A stretch of 64,000 bases of DNA. Origin: Malus domestica (Eukaryota; Streptophyta; Magnoliopsida; Rosales; Rosaceae). Positions 1 through 11,305 of this stretch are shown here, piece by piece. The stretch covers positions 30,825,501-30,889,500 of the forward strand of contig NC_091674.1 in assembly GCF_042453785.1 (NCBI RefSeq), written 5' to 3'. Each line of letters opens with the position of its first letter. The first letter of the stretch is position 1. A model generated the notes under the pieces. That model saw nothing but the letters and a program-made list of their open reading frames with translations, was not told the origin of the DNA and did not search any database. Made by a program: the position numbers and the translations under genes.

Positions 1-2313
1 GAGCTATTGCAGGAACATCAACATAGAACCATTGGTAGGAGTTTGGATCATTTGGTGGAACAAATATGCTAGGCTTTTCACTCCCTCGAACTACTCCAAC
101 AACTTCAACGGGAGCAACAACGCGGTTTTGATCCTGTAAGTTGCACGAAACTAAAATTAGATCTTCAACGTTCTTTTCATCATGCGATGATTGACATAAT
201 GATAACAAACAACCTCAACAACTTGGGGCTTCTTGGTCCAGAACCTCGACCAAGACCTTCTTTCAGTATCTTGGACAGAGGTGGGTGTTATATCAGAAGA
301 TTGTTCACCACCTTCTGAAACTTTTGAAGCCTCATCTTTCCAACTTCGCAGCACCCATCCTCTGTTGACCAAAATTGGTGGCTGCACACTGGAAATTTTG
401 CATTTAATATTGATCATCAGCGAACAGATAAGCGTTGAAATTAGCTTGAAAGTCATGATGACAATCACAAATTAGTTTCCAAACATAAGAATATGTGAGG
501 TCTAATGGAATCTTGAAGTTCTCTATATAATGTTAGAACCTAAAACCATATACATCCGGTACAAAAAAAAAAAAAAAAAAAAACAGAAGCGGTTTGTTTC
601 CAACCCAAGGATGTACCGGACTGTATTAGAGCCTGAACTTGACGCTCAAGCACAAACCTTAAACAATGCAGATAAAATCACTCAATGTTAAAAGAAAGCA
701 AACTAATCGTAGTGAACTTGAATCACAACCGAAGGTGAAGCTACATTAGATCATGGAAACAGTTAGTTTAATGTGATATGAGATCCTGGAATACCAAGCA
801 GGAAGAACTCGTAAATGGTCCGATGTAATGTACCACCCTGTTAATTCTAAACCCCTATAAGCACTTAAAAAGTAAGGTTCATGAAGTACATGGAACTCCA
901 ACAGCTTTTACCTCTCATCTTTGTCAGGGACCTGGATAAGAGGTGTGATGATATAGTAGCCATTTTCGGTCACACCAGAAATGCTTCTTGAACGAGGGCC
1001 CACATAGATCGACCTTTTCTCATCAAAATACCCTTTGCATTTGACCCTCCTAAACTCCAACTGATCCAAATTTTGACTTGACGGAGAGGCATTGTTCAAG
1101 TTTAAAGGTTCCAATTCCAACCTCTTCTGTATATAATCTAACATTTGTATCTTTACCAAAAGAAACTCACCAATAATGGTCATATTTTTATGAGATTGTA
1201 AGGTTGAATGTGAAATGCACAAGGAACCAAATCTTCAGAATGGACAGGACCTGCAAAACAAAACCTAATACCATAACCAGATCGTAGATTCCGCTTTCGT
1301 TAGATTAATTCCAGTCAATTTCCACTTTTCATTCACATACCGATAAATCGTCAATCAAAACAGTCGGCTTAATCAAAAAGTACAAAGCCTCTAGTATTTT
1401 TAGTATTTCATATAACAGAAGTGTATGGACATAAATATAAACCACAAACAGAAACCGTTTTATAAGCAGAAGTTTGATCTCACAACAAAAACAACAACAA
1501 AGCCTCGTCCCACTAAGTGGGATCGGCTGTATGAATCCCAGAATGACACTGCGCTCGGTTTTGTGCCAAGTCTTCTGTTAGCTCCAACTTCCGAGTAAGA
1601 AAATGTCAAATCACCAAAGTATAATCGTGAATCGTCACTTATCTAAAATCCGCAAAATATGCAGACTCAGAATTAGTTTCAACATCTGAAATCTTTGCCC
1701 AACACAATGTTAATACAGAACGTATCGGGTTCAAGGCATTCCTTGAGCTCAAAAAAGTTATCTATCATAAGTAAGCACTTACCTGGGAATCCAAATTGTG
1801 CAACCAATCATATTTTCGGTACAATATGAATCCAAATATTCACAATGCAGCTTTATGCGTATTGCTAAAATAATCAATCTCCAAAATTGCTAAATCTGAC
1901 AAGGTAATAAAAGATAGGAAGTGAAAAAAGCAACACCTTCTCTTGCCTTCTGATAATCTGCCAAGTCCCAAGCCCAAAAGTGATAGCTCCAGGAAGAAAC
2001 AGCAACCATCTCGACCATCTCGACCTTTCCCTCCCTACACAAAAACCGAATAAAGCATCAATCTTTTGAATATTTCGAGCAAATTATGAAAACCCAGAAG
2101 CAGAAAGCACACGAACATCACAGAGGGCCCACCAGGAGCTTGGGAAGAGATGGTTGATTGAGACTCGGCCGCTGGGGAAGCAGCATTAGGGGAGGAGCTG
2201 GAGAAGGAGGAAGATAGTGAGAGTGGGGCCAGATGTTTGGGGTGAGAGGAATGGAACCCACTCGAATAATAAAGCTTGGTTATGGTTTTGGCAATGGAGG
2301 TTTTTGCTGCCAT
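1..2313 (-). CDS. SURF1: SURF1-like cytochrome c oxidase assembly protein (3' end outside window)
   Basis: Mitochondrial inner-membrane protein that helps assemble complex IV. Exons on the minus strand: 2133-2313, 1937-2034, 912-1150, 214-388 and 1-133 (continues past base 1). The first ~60 residues are Ser/Thr/Lys-rich, as in a mitochondrial presequence. Exon 2 encodes a membrane segment (LLFLPGAITFGLGTWQI). Exon 3 has the family core EFRRVKCKGYFDEKRS and GPRSRSISGVTENGYYIITP. Exon 4 has PPILVNRGWVLRSW. Exon 5 has PVEVVGVVRGSEKPS and QWFYVDVPAIA. Phases join correctly at all four junctions. The missing part should carry the second membrane helix. Intron 2 (1151-1936) contains a dispersed repeat. 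The start is the first ATG, which opens the presequence. Identification is from family motifs and is secure. Confidence 0.93.
1486..1590. repeat. Dispersed intronic repeat ('CCCACTAAGTGGGATCGGCT' type)
   Basis: An AACAACAACAAAG run is followed by the short palindrome CCCACTAAGTGGG and TCGGCTGTATGAATCCC, within SURF1 intron 2. I recognise this motif as one scattered through dicot introns, probably the 3' part of a retroposon. The exact boundaries are uncertain. Confidence 0.45.
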
Positions 2314-2772
2314 GTCGACGAATCTGGCATTTGGCTGTGTTTCTTGCCGCGATCGAGAAGGAGGGCTTAAAGTTTTGAACTTTTATGTACTGCGAGAAAA
2401 GTTTGCATCTTTGTGGTTTAAACCGGGTCCAAACTTCAAACCCAAGCGAAGAAGCCCAATAAACACTGGTTTAGTGGAACTATCGTGCTGCCACATAGTA
2501 TTACAATTCAATTTGGTACAACATAATTGCCAAACGAGAAAATTTTGGATAGGATACCGCTGGGTGGTTAGATACTCACGCAACGGAGTGGACTGCATCG
2601 ACGTTAGTTGGTTAAGCCCACCACATGGGTACAATTATAACATAAATATAAATACCAATCACGTCGTCCATCTAAATTAATCGGCTTCGAAATTCAAACC
2701 CAAATCGCCATCATCTGCTGCTTCTCCCATGGTAATACCTGCAAGCTTCATCTCTCATCATCTTTTTTATTG
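2314..2772. other. Intergenic, SURF1 upstream region
   Basis: Promoter and 5' UTR side of SURF1. The open frames here run antisense to, or overlap, SURF1 exon 1 and match no family I know. No gene is called. Confidence 0.4.
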
Positions 2773-2919
2773 GGGTATGCTATCCACACACCCCTTTTTA
2801 CTTCTCACACACCTCTTATTAATTTCTGTCCGTTGATCTTCTTCAATTCATCTGATCCGACGGCCAAAAACCAAAAAGGTGTGGGAGAAGTAAAAAGGGG
2901 TGTGTGGATATCACACCCC
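2772..2919. mobile_element. MITE with ~45 bp terminal inverted repeats
   Basis: The left end GTATGCTATCCACACACCCC and the reverse complement of the right end (GGGTGTGATATCCACACACC) both continue into CTTTTTACTTCTC(A/C)CACACCT. That gives inverted repeats of ~45 bp with few mismatches around a core of ~55 bp with no coding. Related, more decayed copies sit at 20376-20510, 20765-20900 and 31655-31795; they share the CACACCTCTTATTAAT and ATTAATAGGGGTGT cores. Confidence 0.75.
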
Positions 2920-3600
2920 TTTTTATTTCACTCACTGTTCTTGGTTTTTTTTTTCATCTGGGTTTTTGTTAAACTGGACTTTAGTACAATTTGAAGAGTT
3001 TTCAAGGAAAAACGGCAATGCGTTTCTTGCGCGCTTGGTCCTCTGAAATGGAGGACTGATAAAATAATGCAGTCAGCCCTTTTAGTTGCCCAGGTTTTTT
3101 GAGCAGCTATGCTTGCAGCTGTAGATTCATCAATTGTGGCTCTTGCATTCAGACGCTCGTAAATTTCGATTTTCCCCCAAATTTTCTCTTTTTTTTTAAG
3201 AAATAAAATTTTTTTCTTTCTTTTTCTGATACTCAATCAGTTTTTCAATGTTTTGAGTTCTTAAAAATGGGTTCTTTTTGCGTATGGATTTGTGGGTTTT
3301 GGACAAATCATGGTTTTGTTTGATTTAATGACATAGCAGATTCATTGTTCACATTCTGTGATGAAGTGATGTACTAAATTACTTTTACTCTACAACAAGA
3401 TGAGAGGATTTAAATTTGGATGCAATGAGATGAGCGCATTACTCTAGTCAACTAGACTAATTCACATGGCTGAGATGCTAGTAATAAAACTCGGTGTATA
3501 GAATGATTCGGAGCATACTAAAAAATTCCAGCAGCAAACAAAACAAAGTACTCATTAATCTGATTAGATAGCTTATGACTGATTAACTAAACCGAAAACC
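2920..3600. other. Intergenic, no gene seen
   Basis: AT-rich sequence between the MITE and the end of the lipid-transfer protein gene. At 3395-3480 there is a short stretch (GAGCGCATTACTCTAGTCAACTAG) resembling those at 7618-7650 and 18380-18420, probably decayed retroposon pieces. The rest holds nothing I can name. Confidence 0.35.
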
Positions 3601-4650
3601 CTAAAATGCTGCAATGATCAAAGCCATGAAGACGGCAGCAAAACCAGATACGGCGAGTGGGGACAGCACATAAGCTGCACTCTTTGAACTGCCGGGAGAG
3701 TTGCCTGAGGAAGAACCTGGCACAAGCAATCAGTAAAAAACACTAATCTAACTGTGAAGCTATCAAAGTCCGGCATGTTTTCGCTGTCATTTAATCGAGC
3801 AAAGATACTAATCTAGGCGAGACGTGACGAGTTTGATCGCTGATCTGAGACCAAACTAGTTGAGAGTTGAAATGCTGAGATTTCGAATTGAAAAAATAGG
3901 TAAGAAAAAGCATTAGGAACTTACTGTTGTTAGAAGGTGATGTTGTACTGGCTGGTGATGCTGCATCTGTGATGAAGAAAACAGCAAATTAAGATAAACA
4001 ATCGAGAGTATGTTCGCCTGTCTCTCTCTTGATGTCATATGTCATACGAGGAGAGAGAAAAAAAGTAACCCTGATATATACACCCGGTTACACTTAAGAT
4101 TTTGTTCTAATTTCAGAGCCTCGGGTAAAGGTTAATGCCTTTCCTTTCTCGTTTTTCAAACAAGTAGAAAAGAAAGAAAAACATCTATAATCCATGGAAA
4201 CAAACATATGAATCCCACAAACAAAATCCAAAATATTTAAATTTAATTTGATTTAATTAAAAAAAGAAAGAAAGCTCAATCACCCTTTTTGCATACTGAA
4301 ATGTCAGCATTGGCATCACAAGCCTTGGACAGCTTCAAGGCATCACCCTGCGTTATGTTAAAGTTGCTCAACATGTCATCGTTGTTGAAGAGGGTGCAAA
4401 GGCATTCGGTATCATCCGAAACCAACTTCTTGAGTGGCGAGCAGCACATCGAGGGAGCCTTCTCCGGCGCCTTCAAATACGCCTGACAAGGAATCAGTTT
4501 CTGCACGCATTGCATGGAAGAATCACTACCGCCACCAGCAGCGCCCTCCTTATCAGGCAATGCAGTAAGCTTCTGGCCATGGGAGACTCCAAACAACTCG
4601 AAAAGGGACAGAAACAAGAAGAGAAGCAAGTGTTTTGAGATCGAAGCCAT
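3601..4650 (-). CDS. GPI-anchored non-specific lipid-transfer protein (LTPG type)
   Basis: Secreted cell-surface protein of the eight-cysteine lipid-transfer/2S-albumin fold. LTPGs carry lipids to the cuticle or wall. Exons: 4284-4650, 3925-3966, 3601-3716, giving 174 residues. In order: signal peptide (residues ~1-25, leucine-rich, ending VSHG); the 8-Cys motif across ~47-120 in the usual order C-C-CC-CxC-C-C (MQC, IPC, MCC, CLC, KAC, SVC); a Ser/Thr/Pro/Gly linker (ASPASTTSPSNN, GNSPGSSKS) expected to be the GPI omega region; and a hydrophobic tail (VSGFAAVFMALIIAAF). The Ser/Pro linker is split over two small exons, typical for LTPGs. I cannot assign it to one Arabidopsis gene. Confidence 0.88.
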
Positions 4651-6100
4651 TTTTTGGAGAGAGTTTGTGTGTGTTTTTGTTGGTTCAAATGGTTTGGTTT
4701 GTGAGACTTGTTTGGTGATATCTTATATAGTGATGAATGAGTCAAATATGATTCGACAGACGCTAAAAACTTATATATGTGGAGTTTGGTTTTTGGTGAC
4801 GGATTTTGTTGCCAATTCCTTCTCTCACTCCCATTGAGTAGAGGTTTTTTCTGATCCAGCGATTATTTGTTATATGGGTTTTACTTTATTTTCCATGGAA
4901 GTTTTATTTTTATGGTGAAATCCGTTGTGTCATCATCAAGATTTCCTATGATTTTTACCCTCAATCAGAACAAGTATATGCGTACAGAAATGCTCCTCCT
5001 CCGTAACCGTAAGAGCATATTTATATATTTATTTATAATTGCGAGAAATTTTTTAGTGTGGCGGTTAAACTGTTACGTCGTGTTGGTGATTAACGTGTGA
5101 TAACAGACGTGAAGGGCATAGTTGATGTGTCTTAGAGTTAGCATCAATAAATAAATCCACGTGTTATAATATGAATAACATGATAATACTACGTGACAAT
5201 ATGACAGTTACACTGAAAAACTTATCGAATGTTTGCATAACTCTTTGCTTGAAAACAAAGTAAGAAACCTGCAACAACCGAATATTGGCAGTCATGACAT
5301 TATGGTAAGTTGGTAACCAGCTAACAAAGTTACTCAATCAATTTGAATTTGTCATGTTTGAACAATAATTAAGCAAAGTTTACAATACAAATTTTGCTTT
5401 GGTACGAGAATTAACATGAAACAAGGAGTTGCCCCAACCCCTTTACTTGTATTACTGGTCAAACCAAATCTATAAGTTAACCTGAACCCCTGCAAAATAT
5501 TGATGTGTGATTGAAACTGCCTCGTTTATGTTTCATTTTCATGAAAATTCTTCTATGTTTTCGGCGTATCTTATACAATAAGAATTTTAACCGATAAATC
5601 TTTGGTTATTAGATCCTTAATCAAGAATATATCAGTCAAATATCTCAATGTATAGAATATCATGAAGTATACTAAAAAATTGCCTATATTATTTTCAACA
5701 ATCAATCCGAGAAAGATAGGCGATTGATAACGCGAAATTCATGCAAAAAGGTGAAAGGAAGTGATAGAGCTGCCTGAACCCCTCTTTACTTTTACAACTA
5801 GTTGAGACAATGCTACAAGTTACGCTAACCCCTTTATCATATTTTAGATCAAGGTCTTGTGATAAATATTGGAGGAAACTGAAAATATAAGCAATATTTA
5901 GAAAACGAGTACCTGGAAAATGAACAGAATCACAAGATTCCGTACGTTGGGAAGTAGGTTGAATTAAATGTTTGATGTTGTATTAACTTACTAACTGATT
6001 ATCGCTAATCGTTTGAAAGCTACTATAAGCTCGTACTTAATATAGCTTAGCGTGCTTTGTAGTTGGAGATGAGTGTTTGTGTAAGAAATTTGAGTTTGGC
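4651..6100. other. Intergenic, LTPG upstream region, no gene seen
   Basis: AT-rich sequence with only short open frames of unlikely composition. It includes the LTPG promoter side (4651-~5000). Scattered pieces around 5430, 5780 and 6845 share a phrase like 'aacccctttact', which looks like repeat debris. Confidence 0.35.
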
Positions 6101-6192
6101 ACACTAGGTATTGGCACGGCTCAAGCAAATCATGGAGTCGAATCATGAATCGACACGAGGGTAAGCTTGAACCGTGCCAATGCCGAGATTGC
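6100..6192 (-). ncRNA. Candidate MIR171-like hairpin
   Basis: On the minus strand, segments 6185-6165 (5' arm) and 6127-6107 (3' arm) form a ~20 bp stem with one G:U pair and one mismatch. The loop is ~37 nt and contains a small inner stem (GTCGA/TCGAC). The 21 nt at 6127-6107 contains TTGAGCCGTGCCAATA and by eye matches canonical miR171 at 19 of 21 positions. The 5' arm contains ATTGGCACGGTTCAA, like a miR171b/c star strand. I see little further pairing beyond the duplex, unlike strong MIR171 precursors, so it may be decayed or non-functional. The similarity itself is clear. Confidence 0.5.
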
Positions 6193-8075
6193 TATCACAT
6201 GCCTCGACTCAACGTGATCGGAATGGAAGTTCTGCTTCAAACTTCTCCATTATATCATGAGAGCATCGAACTTGTCTTATTAATTTGGGAGCCAAAACTG
6301 AAGCAAACAAGGCAAAAACTTTGGAACATTAAGCAAAACATTCTCCAAGAAATATGAAGCATCTGTCCTTCTCTTCACATTAAGGCCGGCAAAGTTTAAG
6401 AATTATTAAAAACGCAGCTGGTTGATTACAAGAACCAACGTTTTCAACCTTTTTCTTTACTATCATGCAACTTCTCATTTGAATCTTCTTGTTCAACTTT
6501 CTTGATTTTTTTTTCTTATCCTGCAATGTTTTATGATAATCTAAATTATTTATTTTATAGCTCACCTTTTAAAATCAACTATGCCGAAATTCAACCAACT
6601 TCGAAATTGTTTAGCCATCTAACGGTTATCTATTAAATAGACAAACCATATCGTTCAGTTAGCACTAAAATTTTGACAAAATTAATCGAACTACAAAACG
6701 ATTTCTATTTTGGTTTACTTTTTGTGATGTTGGTCTTTAAAAAGTAAACTAAAAAGTAAACAATTCTAATTATCGTGCAACATTGCAAAATGAAAATAAT
6801 CAAGAAGATAGAACGAGCAAATTTGACTGAAAAGTTCGGTAGCATCCCCATCCCACTTACTTGCATTGTTTCAATTGGACACCAAATCTTTTAACCTTTT
6901 CCTGACATTACCCCACTTTGGAGCCATTGCCAACAAATTCCTGTACTGTTAGTGCAGTCTACATGCATAATATTGTTGAATTAATTATAAACTAAATACT
7001 CGTAATTGTCTTGACGGTTTTTAACAAATCCCTTCGTTGTTCTAAGAAAATCCACCAACTCAAAGCTAAGAGACAACACTTTTATCATCAAACAAGAACA
7101 TTTGTTCTTAGTTAAAAGAGGTAACTAAAGTGCTTTTAGACAGTAATTTGCTCCCATACAAAATCAGTGAACCATGAACAGTCGCTTATGTGTGCATCAA
7201 TAAGATTATAAATGTAAAATCATAGTAATCAGAGTCCATCCGGGAATAATATGGTCACGTACTCTAGAACCATAGATGAATGGTTCGTAACCCCCTACAT
7301 TTCTGCTTACAGGCACGCTTTTGTTATAAGCACAATTAATTTTGGAAAAAATTCCACGTGCTTCCATAACCAATAAAACTCTCTTAACCTTTTTTGTCAA
7401 GGGTCGCTAAAAGCTCAGCTGGTTATCAGAAAGCACATTTGAGCTGCCTAGAAGTAATCTGAAACAAGCCCTTAACAATGTTACGAATCATATAGAACTA
7501 ACAAGCTGAAATTGGGTTATTGAGTTTGGCAGGATCAAACTATTGAGTTTCGTTGTTCTTTTTTGTTCGAGCGACATCGTCATAACAACATAATCTAATC
7601 CAATTGAACTTGGGTGCAAAGGAAGAGCATACTGCTCTAGCCAACTTGATTACGTTTAGGGTTCGTTAACTATGTTTTCGTTTACTTTAGAACAACAATG
7701 ACAGACAGATTTGGAAAACTTTAACTCTGCCAAGTTTTCTTCCAATCGCCAGTGAAGAGGAAGTTGTCTCATGTGCACAAATGAAACAAGAACAGAACAT
7801 CATCCGGAAATATCAAAGCTATTTACTGACAAACCAAAGGAGAATCGAAAGCCACAGGGACACACGTAAAAATGCTTTCTCATAATTCTTGCCGTCCGAT
7901 TGTTCACAGCCTTCCAACACTAAAGTTACTTTGATTTTTATCGTCACCTTTTGTCGACATTTCATCCGGCCTCTCCCTTCTTTTATACCATATCACACTT
8001 CAACCCTCAGGTCTCAAAAATTTCGTGAGGCCAGAGCCAAAAAGAAGGGCTCGAACTGAGCATCACTGGTTGAAA
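6193..8075. other. Intergenic, STR upstream region
   Basis: Upstream DNA of the ABCG gene, AT-rich, with no convincing gene. It contains CTTCTTGTTC at 6485-6494, near-matches (reverse of TTCTTGTT) near 7088 and 7786, and retroposon-like debris at 7618-7660. A TATA-like TTTTATACCATAT at ~7981-7993 could serve STR, with the 5' UTR running to 8075. Confidence 0.4.
6485..6494 (+). promoter_or_regulatory. CTTC-type motif upstream of STR
   Basis: Exact CTTCTTGTTC, a 10-mer reported in promoters of arbuscule-induced genes, lies ~1.6 kb before the STR start codon. The same 10-mer also occurs in a TDX intron (12437-12446), so chance is possible. Confidence 0.25.
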
Positions 8076-10879
8076 ATGGCGAAAGTGGCGAAAATGGGGC
8101 GGAATGACACCAACAGAAACCTAGAGAGTCTGTTGGACATGGACAAATCAGTTGCTGCAAAAAGTTCTGTCCCTCTTCGACCCATGAAGATGATTCCGGG
8201 CCACGGACTTGAGTTCAACAACCTTTCGTATAGTGTAACGAAGAAGCTGAAAAAAGACGGGGTTTGGATCAAGAAAGAAGCTTATCTTCTCAATGATATC
8301 TCTGGCCAGGCAGTACGGGGTGAGATCATGGCCATCATGGGACCTAGTGGTGCTGGGAAATCCACATTTCTTGATGCATTGGCGGGACGGATTGCTCAAG
8401 GGAGTTTGGCAGGCTCTGTTAGGATTGATGGAAGAACGGTTAGTGATATGTATAAGTTTTTCTCTGTGCAGGACGTCCAGTTTTTCTTATTTTTTTCCGG
8501 AAACTAAAAGAGAATGAATGCATATATAAAGTTGATTCTTATTTTCAGGTTACTACAAGCTACATGAAGATGGTGTCATCTTACGTTATGCAAGACGACC
8601 AGCTTTTCCCTATGCTGACTGTTTTCGAGACGTTCATGTTTGCAGCTGAGGTTAGGCTTCCCCCCTCCGTTTCGAGGGACGAAAAGAGAAAGAGAGTCCA
8701 TGAACTCCTTGAACAACTTGGCTTGCAGGTAAATTCAAAGTGTCTTTCACACGTATGAACTCAACGGACAAATTATATCTTGATTCTGATGAGGTATATA
8801 TGCAGAGTGCAACGCATACTTACATCGGAGATGAAGGGAGGAGAGGAGTGTCGGGAGGAGAAAGGCGAAGGGTGTCAATTGGAATTGACATCATCCACAA
8901 ACCTTCACTGCTGTTTCTTGACGAACCAACATCTGGTCTCGACTCTACAAGCGCTTTCAGTGTTGTGGAAAAGGTAAAGGAGATCGCTCGAGGTGGTAGC
9001 ATCGTGATGATGACCATCCATCAACCTTCATATCGTATTCAAATGCTCTTGGACCGCATGACTATCCTAGCAAGGTAAAATTTTGCTCAAATGTGTGCTA
9101 AATTTTTATGAATCGTAGGCCTCTCGGTCAGTTAACAATTAAGGGTTGCTAAAATAGACTTACGATTTGACATGTACAATGCTTGTTAACTAAGCTATCT
9201 AATAATGTGGTTGCAGAGGAAGACTGATATATTTGGGAAGCCCGCACGGTCTGTCTGCTCACCTTTTGGGATTTGGAAGGCCAGTTCCGGATGGTGAGAA
9301 TGGCCTCGAGTATCTCCTGGATGTGATTAAAGAATATGATGAATCTACCGTGGGACTAGACCCATTGGTGTTGTACCAACGCGATGGCATCAAACCTGAT
9401 CAGGCATCCAGAAGGCCAGCTCTGAAAACACCAAGAAGAACTCCTTATAATAAGACTCCTGCATCTAAGACTCCTGCATCCAAGCACGCAATCAGCCTCC
9501 GTAGTAAAGCCTATTCCATTGGAAACAGGACGCCTGGACCAGGCCAGTCTGGTCGGTTTGATTATGAGGAAGCTGACGAGGATGTTGAGGATTTCGACAA
9601 CTCCCTTGAAAGGAAGTCGGTTCATATGACACCAATGCATCATCAGAACAGTGGTGTGTATAACCCTCGTCTAGCTTCGCAGTTCTACAAGGACTTCTCT
9701 GTCTGGATATACCATGGAGTCAAGAGAACCCCTCACCGCCCACCATCATGGACTCCTGCTAGAACAGCTGGAGCGACATCAGTCTCAGTCTCGGGTATGA
9801 GGAGTCAAGTTTCGAGCCAATATCCCACACCTCAACTCATCCTGCAGCCACCAAGACACGGTAGTACTAAAACCCCTGTACTTTTCAGCCCTTCCATTGA
9901 TTCCTCCTATGCACCTACTTATGGAGAGTTGGAAATAGAAGACGTGCTTGATGAGCCTGACCTTGGTCCTAAATTTGCAAACCCATGGCTCCGTGAGGTT
10001 GCAGTCCTCTCGTGGCGCACAGCGCTCAATGTGGTTCGCACTCCTGAGCTCTTCCTCTCGCGGGAGATTGTGTTGGCAGTTATGGCACTCATTCTGTCTT
10101 CCCTTTTCCGAAACCTGGGTGGTGACACCTTCAAGGACATAAACCGGCTTCTCAACTTCTACATCTTTGCAGTCTGCCTGGTTTTCTTTTCGTCCAATGA
10201 CGCTGTCCCGACTTTCATCCAAGAAAGGTTCATTTTCATCAGGGAAACTTCTCACAATGCTTATCGTGCTTCTTCGTACGTCATCTCTTCCCTCATTGTG
10301 TACCTCCCATTCTTCGCCATCCAAGGTTACACATTTGCTGCCATTACCAAGTACATTCTTCAACTCAAAAGCAATGTTTTCTACTTCTGGATCATCCTCT
10401 ATGCCTCACTCATCACCACCAACGCTTACGTGATGCTTGTGAGCGCCCTCGTGCCGAGCTACATCACAGGGTATGCTGTTGTGATAGCTACCACAGCTCT
10501 TTTCTTTCTGACTTGCGGCTTTTTCTTGAAGCGCAACCAGATACCGCTTTACTGGAGGTGGGTGCATTACATCTCTGCGATTAAGTACCCGTTTGAGGCA
10601 ATGCTAACAAATGAATTCAAGGGAATACGTTGCTACAATGGCACGGCAGCAGATCTCACCCCCGGACCTTTAGGAGATATAAAGATCAGTCACCTGCACT
10701 TAACATCTCCATTAGTAAGCAAGAATTGCGTGCTTATCGGACAAGATGTTATCTCCTCGATGGATATCAAAACAGATAACATCTGGTATAATGTTGGAAT
10801 CTTGCTAGCTTGGGGTGTTCTATACCGGATCTTATTCTATGTGGTCCTCAGATTCTATTCCAAGAACGAGAGAAAATGA
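8076..10879 (+). CDS. STR: ABCG half-transporter STR (STUNTED ARBUSCULE)
   Basis: Half-size ABCG transporter. In legumes and rice STR pairs with STR2 in the periarbuscular membrane and is needed for arbuscule development, probably exporting lipid to the fungus. Exons 8076-8438, 8549-8728, 8806-9074, 9217-10879 give 824 residues. N-terminal nucleotide-binding domain: Walker [13 protein letters not shown] signature [12 protein letters not shown], Walker [14 protein letters not shown]-loop TIHQPSY. Then a ~200-residue charged, Thr/Pro-rich linker ([38 protein letters not shown]) that marks STR among ABCGs, and a six-helix ABC2 membrane domain ending YSKNERK. The first ATG in a matching N-terminus ([24 protein letters not shown]) was used; M7 is an alternative. 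No disruption is seen. Confidence 0.92.
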
Positions 10880-11305
10880 AGACTGTTTGTATTCAAGTAC
10901 CTTTGCCTCTGCTTCCAAATTGATGCTCGGAGATGATAGCCGGTACCTTATTCATGAATCATGCAGCAAGCTAGTTCATGAAAGCAAGTTATCTTTCAAC
11001 ATTTTTTTGTTTGGAAGACTTCATAATAAACAATAAAGCTTACATTTCGATTCTTGATCATGTCGGGACATAAACATAAAGAGAAGTAGAGGAAATGCAG
11101 ATAATTTCATATTCATAACTTCCAGTAAAAAAAAATCCGACTGGGCGAGAAAGCAACATTTTATTTCCAGTAAAATACACAGATTACTGTTTTTAGGACA
11201 TAAGTTTTGTCGAAATATAACAATCTTCTCAGATGGAAATTTCTTTCAGTTTATGACTTACGAAATTACCATTCTAAAATCCAAGCGCATCGTGCGAGGA
11301 TTAGC
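10880..11305. other. Convergent 3' ends of STR and TDX
   Basis: STR (+) and TDX (-) converge here with 426 bp between stop codons. AATAAA-like signals occur near 11027-11035 (ATAATAAACAATAAAG), probably for STR. No other gene is seen. Confidence 0.45.

Noticed and set aside
2276-2680. 134-codon plus-strand open frame
   Set aside because: It overlaps SURF1 exon 1 on the other strand, has no recognisable domain and an implausible composition.
6145-6357. 70-codon plus-strand open frame next to the MIR171-like hairpin
   Set aside because: Overlaps the hairpin, and its peptide has no recognised family; more likely chance.
9785-10363. 192-codon minus-strand open frame
   Set aside because: It lies wholly opposite the STR exon 4 and is a reverse shadow of a conserved membrane domain.
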